DNA of 7,572 nucleotides, taken from assembly GCA_934256695.1 (NCBI GenBank), contig CAKQPE010000097.1, positions 1-7,572 of the forward strand, read 5' to 3'. The position numbers and the translations under genes were made by a program. Positions 1 through 5,062 of the stretch are shown here, piece after piece. The stretch is from an uncultured Eubacteriales bacterium. GTDB lineage: Bacteria; Bacillota; Clostridia; Lachnospirales; Anaerotignaceae. Numbering within the stretch: position 1 is the first letter of the stretch; each line of letters opens with the position of its first letter. The notes beneath the pieces are model-generated. The model worked only from the letters and a program-made list of their open reading frames with translations. It made no database searches and had not been told where the DNA came from.

Positions 1-2
1 TC

Positions 3-122
3 TCTTTAAGACCGCACATTCCATGTGCCTCCGGAAATAGGCTTATGCAATGTTTACGGCAACAGATACAGGATTTATGTTTTAAAATCAATGTAAAGGA
101 GATTCTATTCTATAAAGTTTGA
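3..122 (+). CDS. Partial CDS: C-terminal end of an unidentified upstream protein
   Basis: A reading frame is open from the left edge of the window and ends at TGA (120-122), giving 39 codons. The encoded tail is moderately basic and contains three cysteines and a probable amphipathic helix (residues around NRLMQCLRQQ), ending in FYKV. I do not recognise the family. Support for its being real comes from the frame being open to the edge on the same strand as every other gene, and from the hairpin at 159-181 that lies where a terminator would be expected. The frame is short, so chance openness cannot be excluded, and codons such as CGG and AGG are rarer in the other genes here. Confidence 0.4.
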   Translation, partial: SLRPHIPCASGNRLMQCLRQQIQDLCFKINVKEILFYKV

Positions 123-158
123 AAAAACATAATAATATAACTTATAATTTTGTTCTGA

Positions 159-181
159 AAAACGCAATGTAATTGCGTTTT
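159..181 (+). terminator. Perfect 10-bp hairpin, probable terminator of the upstream gene
   Basis: AAAACGCAAT (159-168) pairs without mismatch with ATTGCGTTTT (172-181) around a GTA loop. The A-tract on the left arm and T-tract on the right arm are the arrangement seen in rho-independent terminators and could also act on the opposite strand. The uridine run is short (four bases, inside the stem) and is followed by GATAAAAG, so it would be a modest terminator. It lies 36 bases after the stop codon of the partial gene. Confidence 0.5.
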
Positions 182-210
182 GATAAAAGTTTTACTCGAT
201 TTTTTTCACG

Positions 211-300
211 GTCAGGAAATTTGCTTCGCAAATCAGGCTCCGCCTGCCGCATCTATCTTTGCGGTTCCTTAATCGCAGGGTGTGGGACAGAGTCCCACGG
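211..300. repeat. Cluster of four consecutive mini-hairpins, possible dispersed palindromic element
   Basis: Four inverted repeats follow one another: ATTTGC-TTC-GCAAAT (219-233), CAGGC-TCC-GCCTG (234-246), CCGCA-(8 nt)-TGCGG (247-264) and GTGGGAC-AGA-GTCCCAC (282-298). Three of the four have 3-nt loops. The block is clearly more GC-rich than the AT-rich DNA on either side and has no convincing coding frame. This resembles small structured intergenic repeats of the REP or MITE kind, but only one copy is in the window, so its repeated nature is inferred. It could also be a structured RNA. Confidence 0.45.
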
Positions 301-415
301 TTTTAATCAGTCTGCTAAATTTATATTTGTATTTATTGTTTTTAAACCCTTTGGAAATATTGTTTAAATGTTTTAATTTAAAAATTGTATTTAAGTCTAT
401 ACAATTCTTTAAATA

Positions 416-424
416 TGTGATAAT
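416..424 (+). promoter_or_regulatory. Possible extended -10 promoter element upstream of the attenuator-like hairpin
   Basis: TGTGATAAT (416-424) fits an extended -10 element (TGn followed by GATAAT). The matching -35 position, 17 bases upstream (396-401, TCTATA), agrees with TTGACA at only three of six positions. Initiation would fall near 431, so the transcript would begin just before the hairpin at 441-476. In such AT-rich DNA this can occur by chance. Confidence 0.25.
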
Positions 425-440
425 ATCTTATTCATTACTT

Positions 441-490
441 TCGGCATTTTGTATGGGGAAGGCAAAATAATGCCGATAATTTTTATTTTT
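441..490 (+). terminator. Terminator- or attenuator-like hairpin before the symporter gene
   Basis: TCGGCATT (441-448) is a perfect complement of AATGCCGA (469-476). An alternative pairing extends the stem inwards with TTTTG (447-451) against CAAAA (463-467), leaving a TAA bulge. The stem is followed by TAATTTTTATTTTT. It sits 33 bases before the symporter start codon and far from the previous gene. It could end stray upstream transcription or act as an attenuator if transcription of the symporter begins upstream of it. Confidence 0.45.
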
Positions 491-493
491 GGG

Positions 494-499
494 TATAAT
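494..499 (+). promoter_or_regulatory. Perfect TATAAT -10 box close to the symporter gene
   Basis: TATAAT at 494-499 would start transcription near 506, leaving a leader of about 17 bases that still includes the ribosome binding site (AGGGGAGG, 509-516). The sequence 17 bases upstream (TGCCGA) does not match a -35 box and lies in the 3' arm of the hairpin at 441-476. If used, this promoter may need an activator or an alternative -35 contact. Confidence 0.35.
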
Positions 500-522
500 A
501 TGAAAAGAAGGGGAGGTTTCTT

Positions 523-1926
523 ATGGAAAAACACAACCACAAAAGAAGTAATTTCAGCGGCTCAATAGGATTTGTTCTGGCGGCCGCAGGCAGTGCTGTA
601 GGACTGGGAAATATATGGAGATTTCCTTATCTTGCGGCAAAGGACGGAGGAGGGCTGTTTCTTCTTTGCTATATAATCCTTGCTTTGACATTTGGCTTTG
701 CCATGCTTACAACAGAGCTTGCAATAGGAAGAAAAACAAAACAGAGTCCGCTTACTGCTTATAAAGTAATAAACAAAAATTGGGGCTGGCTGGGAATACT
801 TGCCTGTCTTGTACCTGTGATAATACTTCCGTACTATTGTTCAATAGGTGGATGGGTACTTAAATATTTGTTTACTTATATAACAGGAAACGGTGTCGCT
901 GCTGTGGAGGACGGATATTTTACCGGATTTATTACATCACAGTACAGCCCTATTATATGGTTTTTGATATATATTTTTATAACAGCTTTTGTTGTATACA
1001 GAGGTGTTGAAAAAGGAATTGAAGGCTATTCCAAAATACTTCTTCCTATACTGCTTGTCCTTATAATAATTATAGCGTTTTTCTCGCTTACTTTAAGTTA
1101 TACAGATGCAAACGGAGTAACAAGAACCGGTATTGAAGGACTTAAAATTTATGTAATACCTAATTTTGAAGGGCTGACGGCAAGAAAATTATTTGTTGTA
1201 GCCACAGATGCTTTAGGTCAGCTTTTCTTTTCTATAAGTGTTGCTATGGGTATTATGGTAGCTTACGGCTCATATGTAAAGGATGAAATAAATCTTTCAA
1301 AGTCTGTAAATCAGATAGAAATTTTTGATACTATAGTTGCTTTTCTTGCGGGAATGATGATAGTTCCGGCGGTATTTACATTTATGGGTACAGAGGGTAT
1401 GTCAGCCGGTCCCGGACTGATGTTTGTGTCACTTCCTAAGGTATTTAATGCTATGGGATTTATGGGCGGCATAGTCGGAATAGTGTTTTTCATTACGGTT
1501 TCGTTTGCAGCTGTCACATCTTCCGTATCTGTAATGGAAGCTATTGTATCAAGTGCTATGGACAGATTTAAAATAAGCAGAAAGAAAGCAACCGTTATAG
1601 TAACAATTTTTGCTATGGTTGTAGGTGTTATTGTATGCCTTGGATACAACAAACTCTATTTTGAATTGAAACTGCCTAACGGAAGTACGGCACAGATACT
1701 TGATATACTTGACTATATAAGCAACAACTGCTTTATGCCTTTGGTAGGTTTCTTAACTTGCATACTTATAGGCTGGGTTGCAAAACCTAAGTGGGTTATT
1801 GATGAAATGACTTCGAGCGGACATAAGTTTTCGAGACAGACACTTTATATTGTTATGATAAGATATATTGCACCTGTTTTGTTGTTTGTGCTTCTTCTTC
1901 AGTCTATAGGAATATTAAAGATATAA
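523..1926 (+). CDS. Sodium-dependent transporter, neurotransmitter:sodium symporter (NSS/SNF) family
   Basis: This 467-residue membrane protein should import an amino acid or related solute with sodium ions; bacterial relatives include LeuT, MhsT and TnaT. The family signature lies at residues 23-44 (GSAVGLGNIWRFP, then KDGGG), the unwound first helix that forms part of the sodium and substrate sites; N30 aligns with LeuT N27. TM6 carries GQLFFSISVAMG (232-243), and TM8 carries AAVTSS (329-334), matching the LeuT Na2 residues A351, T354 and S355. I count about 11 hydrophobic segments (roughly 15-37, 43-64, 88-118, 142-160, 169-192, 223-252, 268-290, 316-343, 354-374, 395-419, 441-462), usual for bacterial members, which often lack a twelfth. 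The start is fixed by AGGGGAGG six bases upstream. It is a single-gene unit with terminator-like hairpins on both sides. The family is near certain; the substrate cannot be told from sequence. Confidence 0.95.
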   Translation: MEKHNHKRSNFSGSIGFVLAAAGSAVGLGNIWRFPYLAAKDGGGLFLLCYIILALTFGFAMLTTELAIGRKTKQSPLTAYKVINKNWGWLGILACLVPVIILPYYCSIGGWVLKYLFTYITGNGVAAVEDGYFTGFITSQYSPIIWFLIYIFITAFVVYRGVEKGIEGYSKILLPILLVLIIIIAFFSLTLSYTDANGVTRTGIEGLKIYVIPNFEGLTARKLFVVATDALGQLFFSISVAMGIMVAYGSYVKDEINLSKSVNQIEIFDTIVAFLAGMMIVPAVFTFMGTEGMSAGPGLMFVSLPKVFNAMGFMGGIVGIVFFITVSFAAVTSSVSVMEAIVSSAMDRFKISRKKATVIVTIFAMVVGVIVCLGYNKLYFELKLPNGSTAQILDILDYISNNCFMPLVGFLTCILIGWVAKPKWVIDEMTSSGHKFSRQTLYIVMIRYIAPVLLFVLLLQSIGILKI

Positions 1927-1953
1927 AAAATAAATTAAAATTTATATATTTTT

Positions 1954-1985
1954 TACTCTCTGTATTTTGCAGAGAGTATTTTTTA
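1954..1985 (+). terminator. Rho-independent terminator of the symporter gene
   Basis: TACTCTCTG (1954-1962) pairs perfectly with CAGAGAGTA (1970-1978) around a 7-nt loop, and a run of T follows directly (1979-1984). It lies 28 bases after the stop codon and separates the symporter from the biotin unit. Confidence 0.9.
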
Positions 1986-2007
1986 TATGGTTTTTGTGTC
2001 AATCAAT

Positions 2008-2042
2008 ATTGTCGACAATTAGCTATAATAATAGTTGACAAT
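2008..2042 (+). promoter_or_regulatory. Candidate BirA operator controlling bioY-bioB
   Basis: TTGTCGAC (2009-2016) and GTTGACAA (2034-2041) form an inverted repeat with seven of eight positions matched, and the arms resemble the BirA half-site of Gram-positive bacteria (TTGTTAAC / GTTAACAA). The position supports this reading: the right arm overlaps the -35 box of the bioY promoter, so a bound repressor would block RNA polymerase. BirA, with biotinyl-AMP as co-repressor, is the usual regulator of bioY and bioB in Firmicutes. Two oddities: the spacer is 17 bases, against about 15 in the Bacillus subtilis operator, and the left arm is itself part of a perfect 12-bp palindrome (ATTGTCGACAAT, 2008-2019). 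Confidence 0.7.
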
Positions 2043-2063
2043 TATTGTTTTACGTTTTATACT
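2035..2063 (+). promoter_or_regulatory. Promoter of the bioY-bioB operon
   Basis: A perfect -35 box TTGACA (2035-2040) and a near-perfect -10 box TATACT (2058-2063) are 17 bases apart, the ideal spacing for the housekeeping sigma factor. Transcription should begin near 2070, giving a leader of about 44 bases before the bioY start. This also rules out the upstream in-frame start at 2045, which would lie before the transcription start. The -35 box is inside the right arm of the candidate BirA operator. Confidence 0.85.
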
Positions 2064-2113
2064 GTAAAAAGTTGTTTAACAAAGCAAAAATTGACTTAAA
2101 AGGAGAGCAAAAA

Positions 2114-2665
2114 ATGAAAGAATCGACTCAGAGTGGTTTTTCGCCACGTACAATGACTTTTTGTGCCGTATCTGCGGCAGTAATGTGTATACTTGGTCCT
2201 ATGAGTATAGCGATAGGTGCTGTACCTATATCGTTTACCAATTTAGTTATTTATCTTTCAACATTCGTAATAGGAAGAAAACGTACAACTGTAAGTTATA
2301 TAATATACCTTTTGCTCGGTATGTTTGGTCTGCCTGTTTTTTCGGGATATTCGGGAGGATTTGCAAAGCTTGCAGGGCCAACGGGAGGTTATTTGATAGG
2401 ATTTATATTTATGGCTATTATATGCGGCTGTTTCTGGGAAAAGTCGCAGAATAAATATATTACGGCTGTAGGTATGATTATTGCTACGGCAGTGGCATAT
2501 ATTTTCGGTACTGCATGGTTTGTTGTTTTAATGAAATGCACATGGGCATATGCATTGGGAATATGTGTATTTCCGTTTATTATATTTGATATTATAAAAA
2601 TAATAATAGCTTGTGTTGCCGGTCCTGTTATCAGAAACAGAATAGCACCTTTTGATACTCTTTGA
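2114..2665 (+). CDS. bioY: Biotin transporter BioY (substrate-binding S component)
   Basis: BioY binds biotin in the membrane and works with the shared EcfA/EcfA'/EcfT energy-coupling module, or in some bacteria alone. The 183-residue protein has about six hydrophobic segments and the family motifs: PISFTN (38-43), the long GLPVFSGYSGG stretch (72-82), GPTGGYLIGF (88-97) and a late FDIIK (158-162) in the last helix. The start at 2114 is chosen because AGGAG (2101-2105) lies eight bases upstream and the promoter would initiate near 2070; an earlier in-frame start at 2045 is excluded for that reason. The stop overlaps the ribosome binding site of bioB, so the two genes form a coupled operon. 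The ECF energising subunits are not in the window. Some BioY proteins may also carry dethiobiotin, which would suit the bioB partner. Confidence 0.96.
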   Translation: MKESTQSGFSPRTMTFCAVSAAVMCILGPMSIAIGAVPISFTNLVIYLSTFVIGRKRTTVSYIIYLLLGMFGLPVFSGYSGGFAKLAGPTGGYLIGFIFMAIICGCFWEKSQNKYITAVGMIIATAVAYIFGTAWFVVLMKCTWAYALGICVFPFIIFDIIKIIIACVAGPVIRNRIAPFDTL

Positions 2666-2676
2666 GGAGGTTTGCA

Positions 2677-3630
2677 ATGAGCGGTTTTGTTGAAAGAATG
2701 AAAGATAAAGTTATAAACGGCGGAAAAATAACAAAAGAAGAAGCCAAACAGCTTTATTTTTGTGATTTAGATGAACTTACAAATGCTTCTTGTGAAATAA
2801 GAAATAAGTTCTGTGGAAATGTATTTGATTTTTGTGCCATAGTAAATGCAAAAAGCGGAATGTGCAGTGAAAACTGTAAATTTTGTGCCCAGTCATCTTT
2901 TTATAACACAACATGTCAGGACAAATACCCGTTAAACGAAAAGCTGATACTTGAAGGTGCGGAGATTTGTGCAAAAGAAGGAGTAAAAAGGTATTCAATG
3001 GTTGCTTCCGGAAGGGGACTTAATGATACCGAGGTTGACAAAGTATGTGAGCTCAGCAGAAAAATAAGAGAAAAAATGCTTGTCTGTATTTCGGGCGGAC
3101 TTATGAATAAAGAACAGTTTGTAAAATTAAAAGCAGCAGGTGTTGACAGAATACACTGCAATGTTGAAACTTCAAGAAATAACTTTAAAAATATATGCAC
3201 AACCCATACATATGATGACAAAATAAAAGCAATACATGCTGCTGCGGAGGCAGGACTGGAAGTTTGTTCTGGAGGAATAATAGGTATGGGAGAAAGCCTT
3301 GAGGACAGAATTGACATGGCTTTTGATTTGAGAGAGCTTAATATAAAATCTGTGCCTGTAAATATTTTAAATCCCATAAAGGGAACACCTTTTGAACAGT
3401 TAAAGCCTTTGGAATATGATGAAATAATGCGTACGATAGCTATGTTTAGGTTTATACTTCCGGACTCATTGTTAAGGCTTGCGGGAGGAAGAAAACTTCT
3501 TGCCGACAGAGGAGAAAAGTGTATTAAAGCCGGTGCAAATGCTGCAATAACCGGAGATATGCTTACAACGGTTGGGGTTGATTTTTCTTCTGATATTGAA
3601 ATGATACGAAAAATGGGCTTTGAATATTAA
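2677..3630 (+). CDS. bioB: Biotin synthase BioB, radical SAM, anaerobe-type with altered auxiliary cluster ligands
   Basis: BioB inserts sulfur into dethiobiotin to make biotin. The 317-residue protein has the radical SAM motif CSENCKFC (C63, C67, C70) followed by AQS. Compared with E. coli BioB, the auxiliary-cluster residues C128, C188 and R260 correspond to C137 (in LVCISGG), C197 (in VCSGGIIGMGE) and R267 (in LLRLAGGR). The position of E. coli C97 is a serine here (S107, in RYSMVASGRG). Biotin synthases of obligate anaerobes are reported to use a 4Fe-5S auxiliary cluster (type II) instead of the sacrificial [2Fe-2S] cluster, and this protein fits that group. Extra cysteines C46 and C53, just before the radical SAM motif, are candidate ligands (inference). 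The start is ATG 2677: GAGGAGG (2664-2670) is its ribosome binding site, so the in-frame TTG at 2662 is unlikely. The gap after bioY is 11 bases. Confidence 0.96.
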   Translation: MSGFVERMKDKVINGGKITKEEAKQLYFCDLDELTNASCEIRNKFCGNVFDFCAIVNAKSGMCSENCKFCAQSSFYNTTCQDKYPLNEKLILEGAEICAKEGVKRYSMVASGRGLNDTEVDKVCELSRKIREKMLVCISGGLMNKEQFVKLKAAGVDRIHCNVETSRNNFKNICTTHTYDDKIKAIHAAAEAGLEVCSGGIIGMGESLEDRIDMAFDLRELNIKSVPVNILNPIKGTPFEQLKPLEYDEIMRTIAMFRFILPDSLLRLAGGRKLLADRGEKCIKAGANAAITGDMLTTVGVDFSSDIEMIRKMGFEY

Positions 3631-3664
3631 TGCATTGAGGTTGTCTTATTATTCAGTGTATGGC

Positions 3665-3716
3665 AAAACCTTCTTGTGTAGTTATATTTATAATACACAG
3701 GAAGGTTTTTATTTAT
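3665..3716 (+). terminator. Rho-independent terminator of the bioY-bioB operon
   Basis: AAAACCTTC (3665-3673) pairs perfectly with GAAGGTTTT (3701-3709). The stem continues inwards with TTGTGTA (3674-3680) against TACACAG (3694-3700, one G-T wobble), giving 16 pairs around a 13-nt loop, followed by a T-rich tail. It starts 34 bases after the bioB stop. Confidence 0.9.
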
Positions 3717-4032
3717 TTGTTTGTTTTTTTGTACAAAGGATTATTGGGTTAAGGTATATGTATGAAACATATATTTATAAAAATGTATTAAATTTTATAC
3801 AATATAAAAATTTAATTGGATTTACAATAAAATTGCATAATATTTCATTAATATAGTATACATATTATTACGGATAAATATCATATGTCTTGTAAGAGTT
3901 GAATGTTTTGATGAGCATAATCAGGAAGAAAAATGGCGAAAATATATAAATGTATATATCTATATAAATAAATAATGCATAAAACAATGCCTTTTATAAT
4001 GATTTGATTATTTAATGTGTTTAAAAAAATAC
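3717..4032. other. Gene-free AT-rich stretch between the biotin unit and the oxidoreductase operon
   Basis: I see no supported gene or RNA here. The DNA is extremely AT-rich. A small inverted repeat, TATATGT / ACATATA (3755-3773), is present but is low-complexity. A 12-codon frame at 3933 (after AGGAAG) is too short and lacks a clear promoter. The open frame at 3620-3856 overlaps bioB and runs through the terminator hairpin, so it is not a gene. Confidence 0.6.
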
Positions 4033-4059
4033 AATTTTCTTATTGAAAATGAGAAAATT
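4033..4059 (+). promoter_or_regulatory. Inverted repeat overlapping the -35 box, possible operator of the oxidoreductase operon
   Basis: AATTTTCTTATT (4033-4044) and AATGAGAAAATT (4048-4059) are complementary at 11 of 12 positions around a 3-base centre (GAA); the exception would be a T-G pair in RNA. The repeat covers the -35 box at 4043-4048. Placement on a promoter suggests a binding site for a dimeric repressor. I do not recognise it as a known regulator's site (it does not match Rex, Fur or BirA consensus), and AT-rich DNA raises the chance of coincidence. Confidence 0.45.
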
Positions 4060-4070
4060 TGCGTTATAAT
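4043..4070 (+). promoter_or_regulatory. Promoter of the five-gene oxidoreductase operon
   Basis: TTGAAA (4043-4048) and TATAAT (4065-4070) are separated by 16 bases, a good housekeeping promoter. Transcription should begin near 4077, giving a leader of about 38 bases that ends in the ribosome binding site GGGAGG (4102-4107), seven bases before the ATG at 4115. Confidence 0.75.
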
Positions 4071-4114
4071 AAAAGTATCAGAACAAGTAAAACCCATGTA
4101 CGGGAGGAAATGCT

Positions 4115-4801
4115 ATGTATCTTGATGATAAGCGAGTCAGAATTATTTCCGGTCATTACGGAAGCGGCAAAACAGAATTTGCAGTCAATTACGTATCTAA
4201 TCTTAAAGAAATTTCCAAAAACAAGGTTGCAATATCCGATATGGACATAGTTAATGTTTATTTCAGATCAAGAGAAAAAAGAGATGAACTTATAGCAAAG
4301 GGAATAGAAGTGTTTGATTCTTCTCTGTCGGCTTCGGCAGATCTTCCGGCTATACCGAAAGAAATGTTAATACCTTTTGTTGATAAGGAATATGATTATG
4401 TAGTAGACCTTGGAGGAAACGATGTAGGTACTATAGTTCTCGGAAGATTTAAAGAACATATAGATGTTTCTGAAGTTGATTTCTTTATGGTTATAAATGT
4501 TTACAGGCCGGATACGCAAAATGTTCAGGCGATACTTGAACAGAAAGAAAAGCTGGAGAGAGCTTCCGGATTTAAAGTAACCGGATTTGTAAACAATTCC
4601 AACTTAGTTAGAGAAACCAAGGCAGAGGATTTGCTTTACGGAGACGAAATAATAAGCGAAGTAAGTCGGCTGACTGGTATTCCTATAAAATATACTTCCT
4701 ATGTTAAGGAGGTAGTAACAGACATGAAGCCCGAAATAGAAAAGAAACTTTCGGGTGATGTAATACCATTGAAATACTATATGCGTGAGGTATGGATGTA
4801 A
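4115..4801 (+). CDS. P-loop nucleotide-binding protein of unknown role, first gene of the Vor-type operon
   Basis: This 228-residue soluble protein has a Walker A loop GHYGSGKT (13-20) after a short beta strand (RIIS), a D-rich segment SDMDIVNVYFRS (41-52), and a Walker B-like strand ending YVVDLGGNDVG (95-105). The fold should belong to the CobQ/MinD/ParA-like (SIMIBI) group of P-loop NTPases, although the loop lacks the extra 'deviant' lysine of true MinD/ParA proteins. There is no membrane segment and no cysteine for a metal cluster, unlike Mrp/NBP35 carriers. It is preceded by GGGAGG and a good promoter, and its stop lies 25 bases before the ferredoxin subunit. From memory, similar ATP-binding proteins often precede vorB-type operons in Clostridia, suggesting a conserved accessory role in assembly, activation or regulation. 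Ile codons are mainly ATA (15 of 19), unlike the catalytic subunits downstream. Confidence 0.85.
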   Translation: MYLDDKRVRIISGHYGSGKTEFAVNYVSNLKEISKNKVAISDMDIVNVYFRSREKRDELIAKGIEVFDSSLSASADLPAIPKEMLIPFVDKEYDYVVDLGGNDVGTIVLGRFKEHIDVSEVDFFMVINVYRPDTQNVQAILEQKEKLERASGFKVTGFVNNSNLVRETKAEDLLYGDEIISEVSRLTGIPIKYTSYVKEVVTDMKPEIEKKLSGDVIPLKYYMREVWM

Positions 4802-4826
4802 CTATTACAAGGAGGTGCTTTTTTTA

Positions 4827-5045
4827 ATGGCAAAGTTTAATGTAACATTTAACGAAGCATTATGTAAAGCCTGTGGTCTGTGCATGACGGCTTGTCCAAA
4901 AAATCTTATAGCTCTCAATACTGAGCTCACTAACGATTCCGGATATACACCGGCAATGATGACAGATATGGAAGCTTGTGTAGGCTGCTGCAGCTGTGCA
5001 AGAATGTGTCCGGATTGCGTAATAACAATCGAAAAGAATGATTGA
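4827..5045 (+). CDS. vorD: 2-[4Fe-4S] ferredoxin-type subunit of the 2-oxoacid:ferredoxin oxidoreductase (delta)
   Basis: This 72-residue protein has two complete cluster motifs, C13-x2-C16-x2-C19-x3-C23-P and C51-x2-C54-x2-C57-x3-C61-P, as in the delta subunit of four-subunit 2-oxoacid oxidoreductases. It should pass electrons from the thiamine-diphosphate subunit to external ferredoxin. An additional cysteine (C55) sits inside the second motif. The start is ATG 4827, nine bases after AAGGAGGTG (4809-4817); an in-frame ATG at 4785 would overlap the end of the previous gene and has no such site. The stop is 17 bases before the vorB start. Subunit letters vary between organisms; the function as electron-transfer subunit is the firm part. 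Confidence 0.92.
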   Translation: MAKFNVTFNEALCKACGLCMTACPKNLIALNTELTNDSGYTPAMMTDMEACVGCCSCARMCPDCVITIEKND

Positions 5046-5062
5046 GAGAGGGGGATTACATA

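Larger units (their letters stand above)
123..522. other. Gene-free stretch before the sodium symporter gene
   Basis: Four hundred bases hold no gene I can support. Short open frames at 173-367 and 282-470 lack good ribosome binding sites and run through the palindromes, so I regard them as chance. The recognisable contents are the hairpin at 159-181, the hairpin cluster at 211-300, an AT-rich stretch (301-440), a terminator-like hairpin (441-490) and the symporter promoter candidates. Confidence 0.7.

Noticed and set aside
211..300. CRISPR-like or tRNA-like interpretation of the hairpin cluster
   Set aside because: The palindromes differ in sequence from one another with no repeat-spacer periodicity, and the arrangement does not form a tRNA cloverleaf or a riboswitch I recognise.
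173..470. Two overlapping short frames upstream of the symporter (173-367 and 282-470)
   Set aside because: Neither has a good ribosome binding site; both run through palindromes and AT-rich DNA, and the products are not recognisable. The second was considered as a leader peptide but its length and position do not support that.
1311..1652. Minus-strand open frame of 113 codons inside the symporter gene
   Set aside because: It lies wholly antisense to a strongly conserved membrane protein gene, has low-complexity composition (many I, T, A) and no recognisable domain.
2161..2454. Second plus-strand frame inside bioY
   Set aside because: It is a shifted frame of bioY, rich in Cys, Tyr and Arg, with no own ribosome binding site, whereas the bioY frame has clear family motifs.
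2916..3377. Minus-strand open frame of 153 codons inside bioB
   Set aside because: It is antisense to a gene with unmistakable radical SAM motifs, is rich in S, L and F as expected from a shadow frame, and has no family resemblance.
3755..3820. Several AT-only inverted repeats in the intergenic stretch after bioB
   Set aside because: Stems made almost only of A and T in such AT-rich DNA are expected by chance, and they lack a tail or position suggesting function.
3620..3856. Short frame overlapping the end of bioB
   Set aside because: It overlaps bioB, passes through the operon's terminator hairpin and encodes a low-complexity Y/F/I-rich product.
3933..3971. Twelve-codon frame preceded by AGGAAG in the intergenic region
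   Set aside because: It is too short to judge, AT-rich, without a clear promoter, and nothing suggests a leader peptide function.
4059..4250. Short frame overlapping the promoter and start of the P-loop gene
   Set aside because: Its start lies within the promoter, before the expected transcription start, and it is out of frame with the clear Walker A protein.
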